A stretch of DNA of 5,913 nucleotides from positions 1 to 5,913 of the forward strand of contig JAICND010000111.1 in the NCBI GenBank assembly GCA_025929005.1. Direction: 5' to 3'. Positions 1 through 5,913 of the stretch are shown piece after piece. The stretch is from Acidimicrobiia bacterium. GTDB taxonomy: Bacteria; Actinomycetota; Acidimicrobiia; Spongiisociales; ZC4RG35. The position numbers and the translations under genes were made by a program. Within the stretch, counting starts at the first letter, position 1. Each line of letters begins with the position of its first letter. Below the pieces are notes generated by a model that saw only the letters and a list, made by a program, of their open reading frames with translations, was not told the DNA's origin and searched no databases.

Positions 1-875
1 GGAAAGCCCAATCGGTCGAGAAGTTGCGGCCGCCTTTGCCAGTCCGCCTCGACCCGAACTCTGAGTTGCAGATGAACCTTGGTCGCGAACAGAGCTTCCA
101 ATTCAAGCCGGGCTTCTGTCCCTGACTGACCCAGCGTCTCGCCACGATGTCCTATGACAATCCCTTTCTGCGAGTCGCGCTCGACCAGCACATCAGCCTC
201 GATCCGCAGCAGGGTGTCCTCCTGCTCAACGGAGCGAACCTGCACGATCAACGAGTGGGGCAATTCGTCGTGGAGACGCTCCAGGAACTTCTCACGAATG
301 ATCTCTGCAATCAGGAACTCCTCGGCCTGATCGGTAACCATCCCCGGTGGAAACAGTCCCGCGCCCTCGGGGAGCCGAGCTGCGATCTCACCGACCAGCC
401 TCTCCAACCCTTCCCCGGTCATCGCGCTCACAGGGACGTAGGCAGCGAAGTCCCATCCGGCGGCCTCGTCCAGCTGCGGGGCCAGTTGGTTCGGTCTAGC
501 CAGGTCCACCTTGTTGACTGCGATGATCACAGGCGCTCTCACCTGGCCCGCCCGTTCGGCCACCATGCGGTCGCCGGGTCCGATCGGCTGGGTGGCGTCG
601 ATCACGAAGCAAACCACGTCCGCCTCCGCCAGGGTTCCATAGATCATGCGATTGAGACGATGTCCTATCTCCACGCGGGGACGGTGCAGCCCGGGTGTGT
701 CGACCAGGACGATCTGAAAGCTCCCATCATCTCCGTTGACGACACCGCGGATCGTGGAACGGGTCGTCTGCGGGCGGGTTGAGGTGATCGCCACCTTGCG
801 ACCCACCATGCGGTTGACGAGGGTCGACTTGCCGACATTGGGGCGGCCGACGACAGCGACCAGGCCGGACTTCAA
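1..875 (-). CDS. era: GTPase Era, C-terminal end cut by window edge
   Basis: Era is an essential GTPase that binds the 3' end of 16S rRNA and helps assemble the 30S subunit in the cytoplasm, near the membrane. The frame gives 291 residues with no internal stop. Visible motifs are G1 GRPNVGKST (10-18), the switch I segment QTTRSTIRG (36-44), G3 DTPG (59-62), G4 NKVD (121-124) and G5 SAM (150-152). A C-terminal KH domain follows, with ERDSQKGIVIG (232-242), the GHRG loop (242-245) and TEARLELEALF (253-263). The last visible residues, LLDRLGF, match the very end of Era proteins, so only a few residues are missing at the left edge. The start is a TTG at 875-873 that overlaps the TGA of the upstream CorC-type gene. 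It was chosen because it puts the usual short N-terminus before the G1 motif and no ATG or GTG fits better. No good Shine-Dalgarno sequence precedes it, so coupling to the upstream gene is likely. The identification is very firm; the start codon is less so. Confidence 0.96.
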   Translation of the reverse strand, partial: MKSGLVAVVGRPNVGKSTLVNRMVGRKVAITSTRPQTTRSTIRGVVNGDDGSFQIVLVDTPGLHRPRVEIGHRLNRMIYGTLAEADVVCFVIDATQPIGPGDRMVAERAGQVRAPVIIAVNKVDLARPNQLAPQLDEAAGWDFAAYVPVSAMTGEGLERLVGEIAARLPEGAGLFPPGMVTDQAEEFLIAEIIREKFLERLHDELPHSLIVQVRSVEQEDTLLRIEADVLVERDSQKGIVIGHRGETLGQSGTEARLELEALFATKVHLQLRVRVEADWQRRPQLLDRLGF

Positions 876-2065
876 ACCTGGGTCTCGCGTGATACCTCGG
901 CCGGTTGGCGCCGGACCTCGACCTGAGAGACCCGGCGACCCTGGAGCTCGATTACCCGAAGACTCAGTCCGTTGATTTCGAACTGCTCCCCTGGCTCGGG
1001 GACCCTCCCAGCCAAGCCGAGAACCAGCCCACCGACGGTGTCCCACTCGTCGTCGGGCAATGTGGCCCCTAGAGCGGCCGCCAGCTCAGGCACATCAAGC
1101 CGGGCGTCGACGAGGTAGCTTCCGTTATCGAGGGGAACGATCATCTGCTCGATCTCGTCGTGTTCGTCAACGATCTCACCGACGAGCTCTTCGAGTAGAT
1201 CCTCGATCGTCACCAGACCCGTGATGTCACCGAATTCATCGACCACAATTCCAAGGTGGGTTTTGGACGCCTGCATTTCTCGCAGAAGGTCGGGTACTCG
1301 CTTGGTTTCCGGTACGAAGACGACGTCACGCCGAAACTGCTCCACCGTGTCAATCGGTCGCCCCGCCGCAAAGGCACCCAGGACGTCCTTGGCGAGAACG
1401 GTGCCGACAATTTCGCCATCGGGCCCGTCGACCAATGGAAACCGAGAGAACCCATGTTCTTCAGCCAGGGCAGCAAGCTCCGTCAGTCCCGCCTTACGGT
1501 CGATGGTGATCATGTCGGCCCGGGGCACCATCACCTCTCGGACGATCGCGTCGGTGAAGTCGAGGACGGACGAGATCAACTCGCGTTCTTCCTGCTCCTC
1601 TTCTTCATCAAGTTCTTCGCCATTGCTGGAAGGCTCTTCCTCGTCGGCCAGGAGGTCATTGGCGGCCGCTCCCCATCGCACCGACACCCGGAGCAGAGGC
1701 GCCAGGCGGTAAGCCAGGGTCCGCGGCCGCCAGCGTCCGAGGGCGCGGGGGATGTAATCGGCCGTCAACCAGAGGCTTATGGTCAGCGCCAGTAGGGCCC
1801 AGGCGACGGTCGCCCCTTGCATGCTCCTGCCAACCAGCCAGGCGGCAGGCACAGCTGCCACCAGGAGGAGGGCGGAGTGGACCGCGTTGACCGCCGGAGA
1901 GATCTGCTCTCTCTGTTCGAGAAGGCGACCCACGACGGCCGCTCCTGACTTGCCCTCAGCGGCGTCCTTTAGCGCATCAGCCCGGGGAATCCTCAGCGCC
2001 GAGAATGCACCTGCTCGCAAGGCGGCTGCCGCCACCAGCGCAATTACAGATATAGCCCACAGCAT
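872..2065 (-). CDS. CNNM/DUF21-CBS-CorC_HlyC membrane protein (hemolysin C / CorC family)
   Basis: This 397-residue inner-membrane protein belongs to the family of CorC, YtfL and MpfA, which is linked to Mg/Co resistance or export; here the transported ion is unknown. The N-terminus has about three hydrophobic segments (roughly 2-18, 61-79, 84-103) forming a short, divergent CNNM/DUF21 domain. An acidic linker (141-162) follows, then REVMVPRADM (176-185) opening a CBS pair. The second CBS repeat has the family signature VVDEFGDITGLVTIEDLLEE (274-293), then GEIVDEHDE. The CorC_HlyC domain (about 310-388) includes WDTVGGLVLGLAGRVPEPGE (341-360). The ATG overlaps the last base of the ybeY stop (TGATG) and has an AGGAG nine bases upstream. 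The stop overlaps the era start. The actinobacterial relative next to era in Mycobacterium has a similarly divergent membrane part, so the family call is firm. The substrate and any hemolysin activity are not supported. Confidence 0.93.
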   Translation of the reverse strand: MLWAISVIALVAAAALRAGAFSALRIPRADALKDAAEGKSGAAVVGRLLEQREQISPAVNAVHSALLLVAAVPAAWLVGRSMQGATVAWALLALTISLWLTADYIPRALGRWRPRTLAYRLAPLLRVSVRWGAAANDLLADEEEPSSNGEELDEEEEQEERELISSVLDFTDAIVREVMVPRADMITIDRKAGLTELAALAEEHGFSRFPLVDGPDGEIVGTVLAKDVLGAFAAGRPIDTVEQFRRDVVFVPETKRVPDLLREMQASKTHLGIVVDEFGDITGLVTIEDLLEELVGEIVDEHDEIEQMIVPLDNGSYLVDARLDVPELAAALGATLPDDEWDTVGGLVLGLAGRVPEPGEQFEINGLSLRVIELQGRRVSQVEVRRQPAEVSRETQV

Positions 2066-2532
2066 CAGCGGCGACTCCTGCCGACGAGATCGAGGATGTC
2101 GCGTTCGCGATTCTCCATAAGTTCCGCCTGGACATCGTCGGTGTGGTCGTAACCAAGCAGATGAAGAATGCCATGGGTGACCATCAAGGCCATTTCGTCG
2201 AGTGGGTCTACTCCCAGGTCCTCGGCCTGGCGTCGCACGAAGTCGGGTGCGATGACAACGTCACCAATCAGCAGCGGAGGCCCATCGACATCAACCTGTG
2301 GCACCACGCCCGGAGCGAGAAGCTCAACCGGGAAGGAGAGGACGTCGGTCGGACCATCCTTGCCCAACGCGGTCTGGTTCCACTCGGCAATCTGATCGTC
2401 GCCAACCAACGTCAACGACAATTCGGTCGAGTCCGGGTAGCCCTCGGCAGCGAGTGTTGCCACAGCCCATCGGCGTAGAGCCACGCCATCCACGCCGGAC
2501 GAGGGATGCTCGTCGGTTATCTGCACGTTCAT
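2065..2532 (-). CDS. ybeY: rRNA maturation endoribonuclease YbeY
   Basis: YbeY is a single-domain zinc metalloprotein needed for 16S rRNA 3'-end maturation and 70S ribosome quality control. The 155-residue length is normal for the family. The zinc site is clear: HGILHLLGYDH supplies H120, H124 and H130 of the H-x3-H-x5-H motif. The other hallmark is GPTDVLSFP (60-68), and LIGDVVIAP (88-96) matches the conserved GD-I-S/A strand. The ATG at 2532 lies 21 bases after the stop of the HD phosphohydrolase gene. The sequence before it (GTCGAAG) is only a weak ribosome-binding match. The TGA overlaps the ATG of the CorC-type gene by one base. Lying in one operon with era and phoH is the standard bacterial context for ybeY and fits a shared role in small-subunit rRNA processing. 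Nothing is missing or truncated. Confidence 0.97.
   Translation of the reverse strand: MNVQITDEHPSSGVDGVALRRWAVATLAAEGYPDSTELSLTLVGDDQIAEWNQTALGKDGPTDVLSFPVELLAPGVVPQVDVDGPPLLIGDVVIAPDFVRRQAEDLGVDPLDEMALMVTHGILHLLGYDHTDDVQAELMENRERDILDLVGRSRR
2075..2079 (-). promoter_or_regulatory. Ribosome binding site of the CorC-type gene
   Basis: On the minus strand AGGAG stands nine bases before the ATG at 2065-2063, inside the last codons of ybeY. It is the only clear Shine-Dalgarno match at any junction in the window and supports the ATG that overlaps the ybeY stop as the true start. Confidence 0.7.
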
Positions 2533-2553
2533 CTTCGACCGGGTTCGTCCACC

Positions 2554-5079
2554 CTACGAGCCCGGGAAGTTGGGATAGGCAATACGCTGGTGATAGTGAC
2601 CGACCAGCGCCTCGAAAAAGGCCGACCGAGCGCGGCTCAGCTGTCCCAGAGTGAGCGAACTGTCTGAAAGCTGCCCGTCGTTCATCTTCTCGTCGACGAC
2701 CCGGGCGACCACCTTCTCGATGGCCTGCGGTGTTGGCTCTTCGTCTGCGAACACGGCCCTGCAGGCGGCCTCGAGGGAGTCGGCCAGCATCACGATGGCG
2801 GTTTCGGCCGATCGAGGCTTGTGCCCGATGTGGCGGAAGTCGTCGGGGTCGACGGCTTCGTTGCCCTCGAGCAGCCTCGCCTTTTCATAGAAGAACCGCA
2901 TGATGCCGTCACCATGATGGGTGACGATGGCTTCGGCCACCTCAGAGGGGATCCTGAACTTGCGGGCCAACTCGACCCCGTCGGTCACGTGCTTGCGAAT
3001 GATCTCCACGGACTGCCGCGGCGCCAGATCGTCGTGAGGGTTGGCTGCGCCAAACTGATTCTCGATGAAATATGAAGGGTTCTCGGTCTTACCCAGATCG
3101 TGGTAGTAAGCGGCGGCCCGGGCCAACAGTGGATCGGCACCGACGGCCCGTGCGGCAGCATCCGCCAGGGTGCCCACCATGAGAGAGTGATTGAAGGTGC
3201 CAAAGGCCTTCTCCTGCAGAAGCAGCAGCGCCTCGTGATTGCGATCGGTGAACTCCAGAAGTGTGAGGCTGGTCGTGATGTCGAAGGCGGATTCGAAGAA
3301 TTGCAGGGCGGCCAACCCAAGCAAGGCAGTGAGCAACGAAACCCCGAGAGCCCAACCGGCGGACTGAAGCATCGTGTTCCACGGAAGCTGGTCGGGGTTG
3401 GTGTGGAAGAACCACGCTACGGCCGCGGCGATACCAGCTACGACCGCAGCTGATGCCAACACTGCCTTCCGATATGAACCCCTGGTCGAGAGCGACGAGA
3501 CAAACCCGACGGGGATCAATGTTGAGAACATCGCATAGGTTGCGACTCCGGGATCCCGGGTGGCGGTGGCGGCGAGAACAGCCATGGCGACAGCCATCAG
3601 AACGGCGATCCGCGAATCAAATAACACAGCCGCCAGCAGGCCAAACACCACTCCCGGCAGCGCATACCAAGCCGAAGAGTCCTGCACGCTCTCCTGAAGA
3701 GCCATGGTGAGACGGACCCCGGCCGCCCCCAGGACGATCAGAAGCCCCAACAGGGCCGCCATTCGAGGACGGGTCCAGAATTCCGGACGAAATCGAGCTA
3801 GGTAGAACCCAAGAGCTCCCACCAGGACTGCCATGACCGCCAATAGGCCCGCCTCTTGACCCGGTCGTCCCGAGGCGGCACCGGTCGCCACGATGGCTGC
3901 GATATGGAACGCTGAGAGCGTCTCTCCCCTGCGGATTATGTTCTGTTGGGGTAGGAAAGTGACCGTGACCTCGGGTTCTTGATCCGCCGCCTCGTTCTTA
4001 GCCTCAACTGTGGCGGCTTCGTCATAGACGAAGTTGGACCTGATCACAGAGTTGACCAGCGCTGCGGCAGCCTGGCTTGCTTCGATATTGAGAGTGCCGC
4101 CTAATAGGACGCCGGGGGGCTGCGCAGCTATGGCCTGCTGCACTTCGAGCACATTGTCCTGAATCCGATTCCCAAACTCACTCAAGAGACGTTGCTGGGC
4201 CGCTTGATTCACCTTCTCCAGCAGTGACTCTTCACCAACAGCCGCGCCAAAGACATCTTGCGTGGCGAGGTTTGCAAGAGTCGTGAGAGCTTCGCGGTTG
4301 ATAGTTGGGAATTCCGCCGCCAACTCGGATGCCAGTGTCAGCGGATCTCGGACCGTCGGCTCGTACCCGACCGGCACGCTGATGCAGGTTTCCGCTCCGC
4401 AATCCAACTCCTGCAGATCGTTGTCCGTGGACAGCGTGAGGCTGGCGGGAAAGTCGGGGTCCAGGCCATTGATTGCCACATACAGGGCCGACTCGGGGAC
4501 TTGAACGTTCCAGGATCCGTCGGACTGGGTCTCGGTCTGCGCGACCAGGGTTCCAAACGCGTCGTAGAGGTACACGTCGATGCCCGTCATTCCCCGATCC
4601 GGTTGCACCCCCTGAACCCCTTCGGTCAGGTTGCCGTCACCGTCACCGTCTACAAAGAGGCGGCCAGTGGCCATCAGCATTACGGGGACGGTCGTTGTGG
4701 TCTCCCCCTCGCTAGTGGTAGTGGTCTCGCCACTGGGCTCCTTAGGTTCAGGCGCGTTAAGCCGCGGCGCTGCCATGGTCGTGTCGACCGCGCCTTCCCG
4801 AACCGTGGTGATGACAAGAGTCAGCGCGTCGAACGCATCGGTCTCAGCCTCTTCGTCATGGCGGTAGTGGTCCTCGACCAGCGCCATAGCTGCTGCCTTG
4901 GCGTCCGCGGTGGCTTGCTCGTCCACAACTACTGCCTGGGTCTTGGCGTCATAGTCTCGAGAGGCGAGGTCTTCGACCTGCAAGCCGGCCGTGCCACTGG
5001 TGCCGATGGAAAGGATCGCCCAAGCGGCCACCGTCGTGAAGACGAAGATCCCGATTCGGGTCCATGTGATGCGAGTCAC
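2554..5079 (-). CDS. PgpH/YqfF-type 7TMR-HDED / 7TM / HD phosphohydrolase with extra extracytoplasmic module
   Basis: An 841-residue membrane protein of the family whose studied members (Listeria PgpH) hydrolyse c-di-AMP to pApA. In order: an N-terminal membrane anchor (about 8-26); an extracytoplasmic 7TMR-HDED region (about 30-400) with VEDLASRDYDA near the start and the closing motif IIRRGETLSAFHIAAI (381-396); seven hydrophobic helices (about 409-592); and a cytoplasmic HD domain (about 605-830). The expected metal and catalytic residues are all present: H631 in FNHSLMVG, H660-D661 in YHDLGK, H697, H721-H722 in THHGDG and D767 in MLADSLEA. It should therefore be active. Ordinary members are about 700-720 residues. 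The excess sits between about 104 and 243, as a Thr-rich linker plus a SdrD-B-like domain. The GTG start overlaps the phoH stop (GTGA), which suggests coupling. The c-di-AMP substrate is inferred from the family and was not shown here. The symbol is left blank because the architecture differs from known PgpH. Confidence 0.93.
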   Translation of the reverse strand: MTRITWTRIGIFVFTTVAAWAILSIGTSGTAGLQVEDLASRDYDAKTQAVVVDEQATADAKAAAMALVEDHYRHDEEAETDAFDALTLVITTVREGAVDTTMAAPRLNAPEPKEPSGETTTTSEGETTTTVPVMLMATGRLFVDGDGDGNLTEGVQGVQPDRGMTGIDVYLYDAFGTLVAQTETQSDGSWNVQVPESALYVAINGLDPDFPASLTLSTDNDLQELDCGAETCISVPVGYEPTVRDPLTLASELAAEFPTINREALTTLANLATQDVFGAAVGEESLLEKVNQAAQQRLLSEFGNRIQDNVLEVQQAIAAQPPGVLLGGTLNIEASQAAAALVNSVIRSNFVYDEAATVEAKNEAADQEPEVTVTFLPQQNIIRRGETLSAFHIAAIVATGAASGRPGQEAGLLAVMAVLVGALGFYLARFRPEFWTRPRMAALLGLLIVLGAAGVRLTMALQESVQDSSAWYALPGVVFGLLAAVLFDSRIAVLMAVAMAVLAATATRDPGVATYAMFSTLIPVGFVSSLSTRGSYRKAVLASAAVVAGIAAAVAWFFHTNPDQLPWNTMLQSAGWALGVSLLTALLGLAALQFFESAFDITTSLTLLEFTDRNHEALLLLQEKAFGTFNHSLMVGTLADAAARAVGADPLLARAAAYYHDLGKTENPSYFIENQFGAANPHDDLAPRQSVEIIRKHVTDGVELARKFRIPSEVAEAIVTHHGDGIMRFFYEKARLLEGNEAVDPDDFRHIGHKPRSAETAIVMLADSLEAACRAVFADEEPTPQAIEKVVARVVDEKMNDGQLSDSSLTLGQLSRARSAFFEALVGHYHQRIAYPNFPGS
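4351..4770 (-). other. Inserted Thr-rich linker plus SdrD-B/Cna-B-like domain within the HD protein ectodomain
   Basis: This segment encodes residues about 104-243 of the HD phosphohydrolase. It begins with a Pro/Glu/Thr-rich stretch (about 108-130) containing GETTTT twice. Then comes a module that reads like a SdrD-B or Cna-B beta-sandwich: TGRLFVDGDGDGNLTEGV (138-155), TGIDVYLYDAFGTLVAQTET (165-184) and QSDGSWNVQVPESALYVAIN (185-204). It ends with a Cys pair (C227, C232). The order G-x-x-[FW]-x-D-x-[ND]-x-DG, then G-[IV]-x-V-x-LYD, then T-x-T-x-x-DG-x-[WY] is the usual pattern of these extracellular folds. Flanking sequence on both sides fits the ordinary 7TMR-HDED domain, so the module appears inserted into that domain. 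The fold is assigned by motif reading only. Confidence 0.7.
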
Positions 5080-5913
5080 TTTGAGTCCGCTTCGAAGCGA
5101 CCGTAGGCGTCAACGATGGCGGCCACGATCCGGTGGCGTACCACATCCCGGCTAGTCAACGTCACAAACGTCACTCCCGGGATTCCCTGAAGAATCCGGC
5201 GGACCGTGTCAAGCCCTGACACCTTTTGGGCAGGAAGATCGGTCTGGGTCACGTCCCCGGTGATCACCATCTTGGAATTGAAGCCCAGTCGTGTCAGAAA
5301 CATCTTCATTTGCTCGGGCGAGGTGTTCTGGGCCTCGTCGAGGATCACGCAGGCATCGTTGAGGGTGCGGCCACGCATATAGGCGAGAGGGGCAATCTCG
5401 ATGGTCCCTCGTTCGGTGAGCCGGGCGGTCTCCTCCGGTCCGAGCATGTCCCACAAGGCGTCATAGAGGGGACGCAGGTAGGGGTCGATCTTGGCAAACA
5501 AGTCACCCGGCAAGAAGCCCAGACGTTCGCCGGCTTCAACCGCCGGACGGGTCAAGATGATCCGTCGCACCAGACCGGAGACCAGCGCCTCGACGGCGGC
5601 GGCCATCGCCAGGTAGGTCTTGCCGGTGCCGGCTGGGCCGATCCCGAAGGTGACGGTGTTGTCCCGTATCGCCGATATGTAGTGGTGCTGGCCGTGAGTC
5701 TTGGGACGAACCAGTTTCCCACGACCCACCGCCAGGCCGTCTGAGAGGATGCCAGCCGGACTGGGAATGTCTTCGCGGACCATCTGCACGATTTGATCGA
5801 CTCGTTGGGCGTCGAGCCGTTGACCCTCCTGGACGAGAAGCAGCAGCTCCTCCAGAACGGTCCTGACTTCCTCGACCTCCGGTGCAGGTCCAGTGATGGA
5901 GACCTCGTTGCCA
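5076..5913 (-). CDS. phoH: PhoH-family ATPase (PhoH/YbeZ-like), N-terminal end cut by window edge
   Basis: PhoH-like proteins are cytoplasmic P-loop ATPases of the helicase-like fold. They are often encoded beside ybeY and are thought to act in RNA metabolism, though their exact substrate is not settled. The window contains the last 278 residues in frame up to the right edge; residue numbers below start at the first complete codon. The opening GNEVSITGP matches the N-terminal PhoH domain, so roughly 30-70 residues are probably missing. The Walker A motif is GPAGTGKT (92-99), Walker B is VILDEAQN (189-196), and the conserved TGDVTQTDLP (218-227) follows. The family sequences LTRPAVEAGERLGFLPGDL (120-138) and MRGRTLNDA (179-187) are intact. 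An internal GTG at 5789 opens a shorter apparent frame but is not the start, because conserved PhoH sequence continues upstream of it. The stop overlaps the GTG of the HD phosphohydrolase gene. Confidence 0.95.
   Translation of the reverse strand, partial: GNEVSITGPAPEVEEVRTVLEELLLLVQEGQRLDAQRVDQIVQMVREDIPSPAGILSDGLAVGRGKLVRPKTHGQHHYISAIRDNTVTFGIGPAGTGKTYLAMAAAVEALVSGLVRRIILTRPAVEAGERLGFLPGDLFAKIDPYLRPLYDALWDMLGPEETARLTERGTIEIAPLAYMRGRTLNDACVILDEAQNTSPEQMKMFLTRLGFNSKMVITGDVTQTDLPAQKVSGLDTVRRILQGIPGVTFVTLTSRDVVRHRIVAAIVDAYGRFEADSK

Noticed and set aside
147..782. Open frame of 211 codons on the plus strand
   Set aside because: It lies antisense to era, whose GTPase and KH motifs are unmistakable. 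The plus-strand translation has no recognisable domain; it is a high-G+C shadow frame.
1577..1640. CTTC/CTCCT-rich low-complexity stretch that looks like a DNA repeat
   Set aside because: It is the coding sequence of the acidic linker (GAG/GAA/GAC codons on the minus strand) with no regular repeat unit.
1221..1795. Overlapping plus-strand frames of 163 and 179 codons, one with a Ser-rich run
   Set aside because: They are opposite the CorC-type gene. The Ser run is just the complement of its Glu-rich linker.
2533..2553. The only intergenic gap, as a possible promoter or terminator
   Set aside because: It is only 21 bases with no hairpin and no promoter elements, consistent with a spacer inside an operon.
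5088..5099. Perfect 12-base palindrome CGCTTCGAAGCG eight bases before the GTG of the HD gene
   Set aside because: It could fold in the mRNA near the ribosome binding region, but it lies in phoH codons and about one such palindrome is expected by chance in a window of this size.
4258..5106. Open frame of 282 codons on the plus strand
   Set aside because: It is antisense to the ectodomain part of the HD protein and the end of phoH. It shows no domain or ribosome binding site and is explained by codon bias of the real gene.
5076..5789. A shorter phoH starting at the internal GTG at 5789
   Set aside because: Conserved PhoH sequence (GNEVSITGP and the following helix) continues in frame to the window edge, so the gene is longer and simply truncated by the window.

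Overview
The window holds a tightly packed block of five genes, all on the minus strand, so transcription runs from the right end to the left end. In transcription order they are: a PhoH-family ATPase (its start lies beyond the right end), a PgpH/YqfF-type membrane HD phosphohydrolase, the rRNA endonuclease YbeY, a CNNM/CBS-domain CorC-type membrane protein, and the GTPase Era (its last few residues lie beyond the left end). Coding covers essentially the whole window. The only gap is 21 bases, between the phosphohydrolase and ybeY. I see no promoter, terminator, RNA gene, mobile element, CRISPR array or integration scar.

The organism looks like a high-G+C bacterium, most likely an actinobacterium of the Acidimicrobiia or a nearby deep branch (inference). 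The order phoH, ybeY, corC-type, era is the usual actinobacterial one (as in Mycobacterium). A PgpH-type gene after phoH is the Bacillota arrangement. The divergent N-terminus of the CorC-type protein and the Thr-rich TTTT-containing extracellular linker also suggest an actinobacterium outside the best-studied genera.

Three of the genes concern ribosome and RNA maturation: YbeY in 16S rRNA processing, Era in 30S assembly, and PhoH as an RNA-associated ATPase by family. The CorC-type protein is probably involved in divalent-cation or membrane homeostasis. The HD protein is predicted to hydrolyse c-di-AMP in the cytoplasm under control of an extracytoplasmic sensor domain. Three of the four junctions overlap (GTGA, TGATG, TTGA), so translational coupling along one transcript is likely.

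The most unusual object is the HD protein. At 841 residues it is about 120-140 longer than ordinary PgpH/YqfF proteins. The excess lies in the extracytoplasmic region. It consists of a Thr/Glu-rich linker followed by what looks like a SdrD-B/Cna-B-like beta-sandwich with a DxDxDGN calcium-loop-like motif and a Cys pair. This suggests a c-di-AMP phosphodiesterase whose sensor has acquired a surface-protein-type module.
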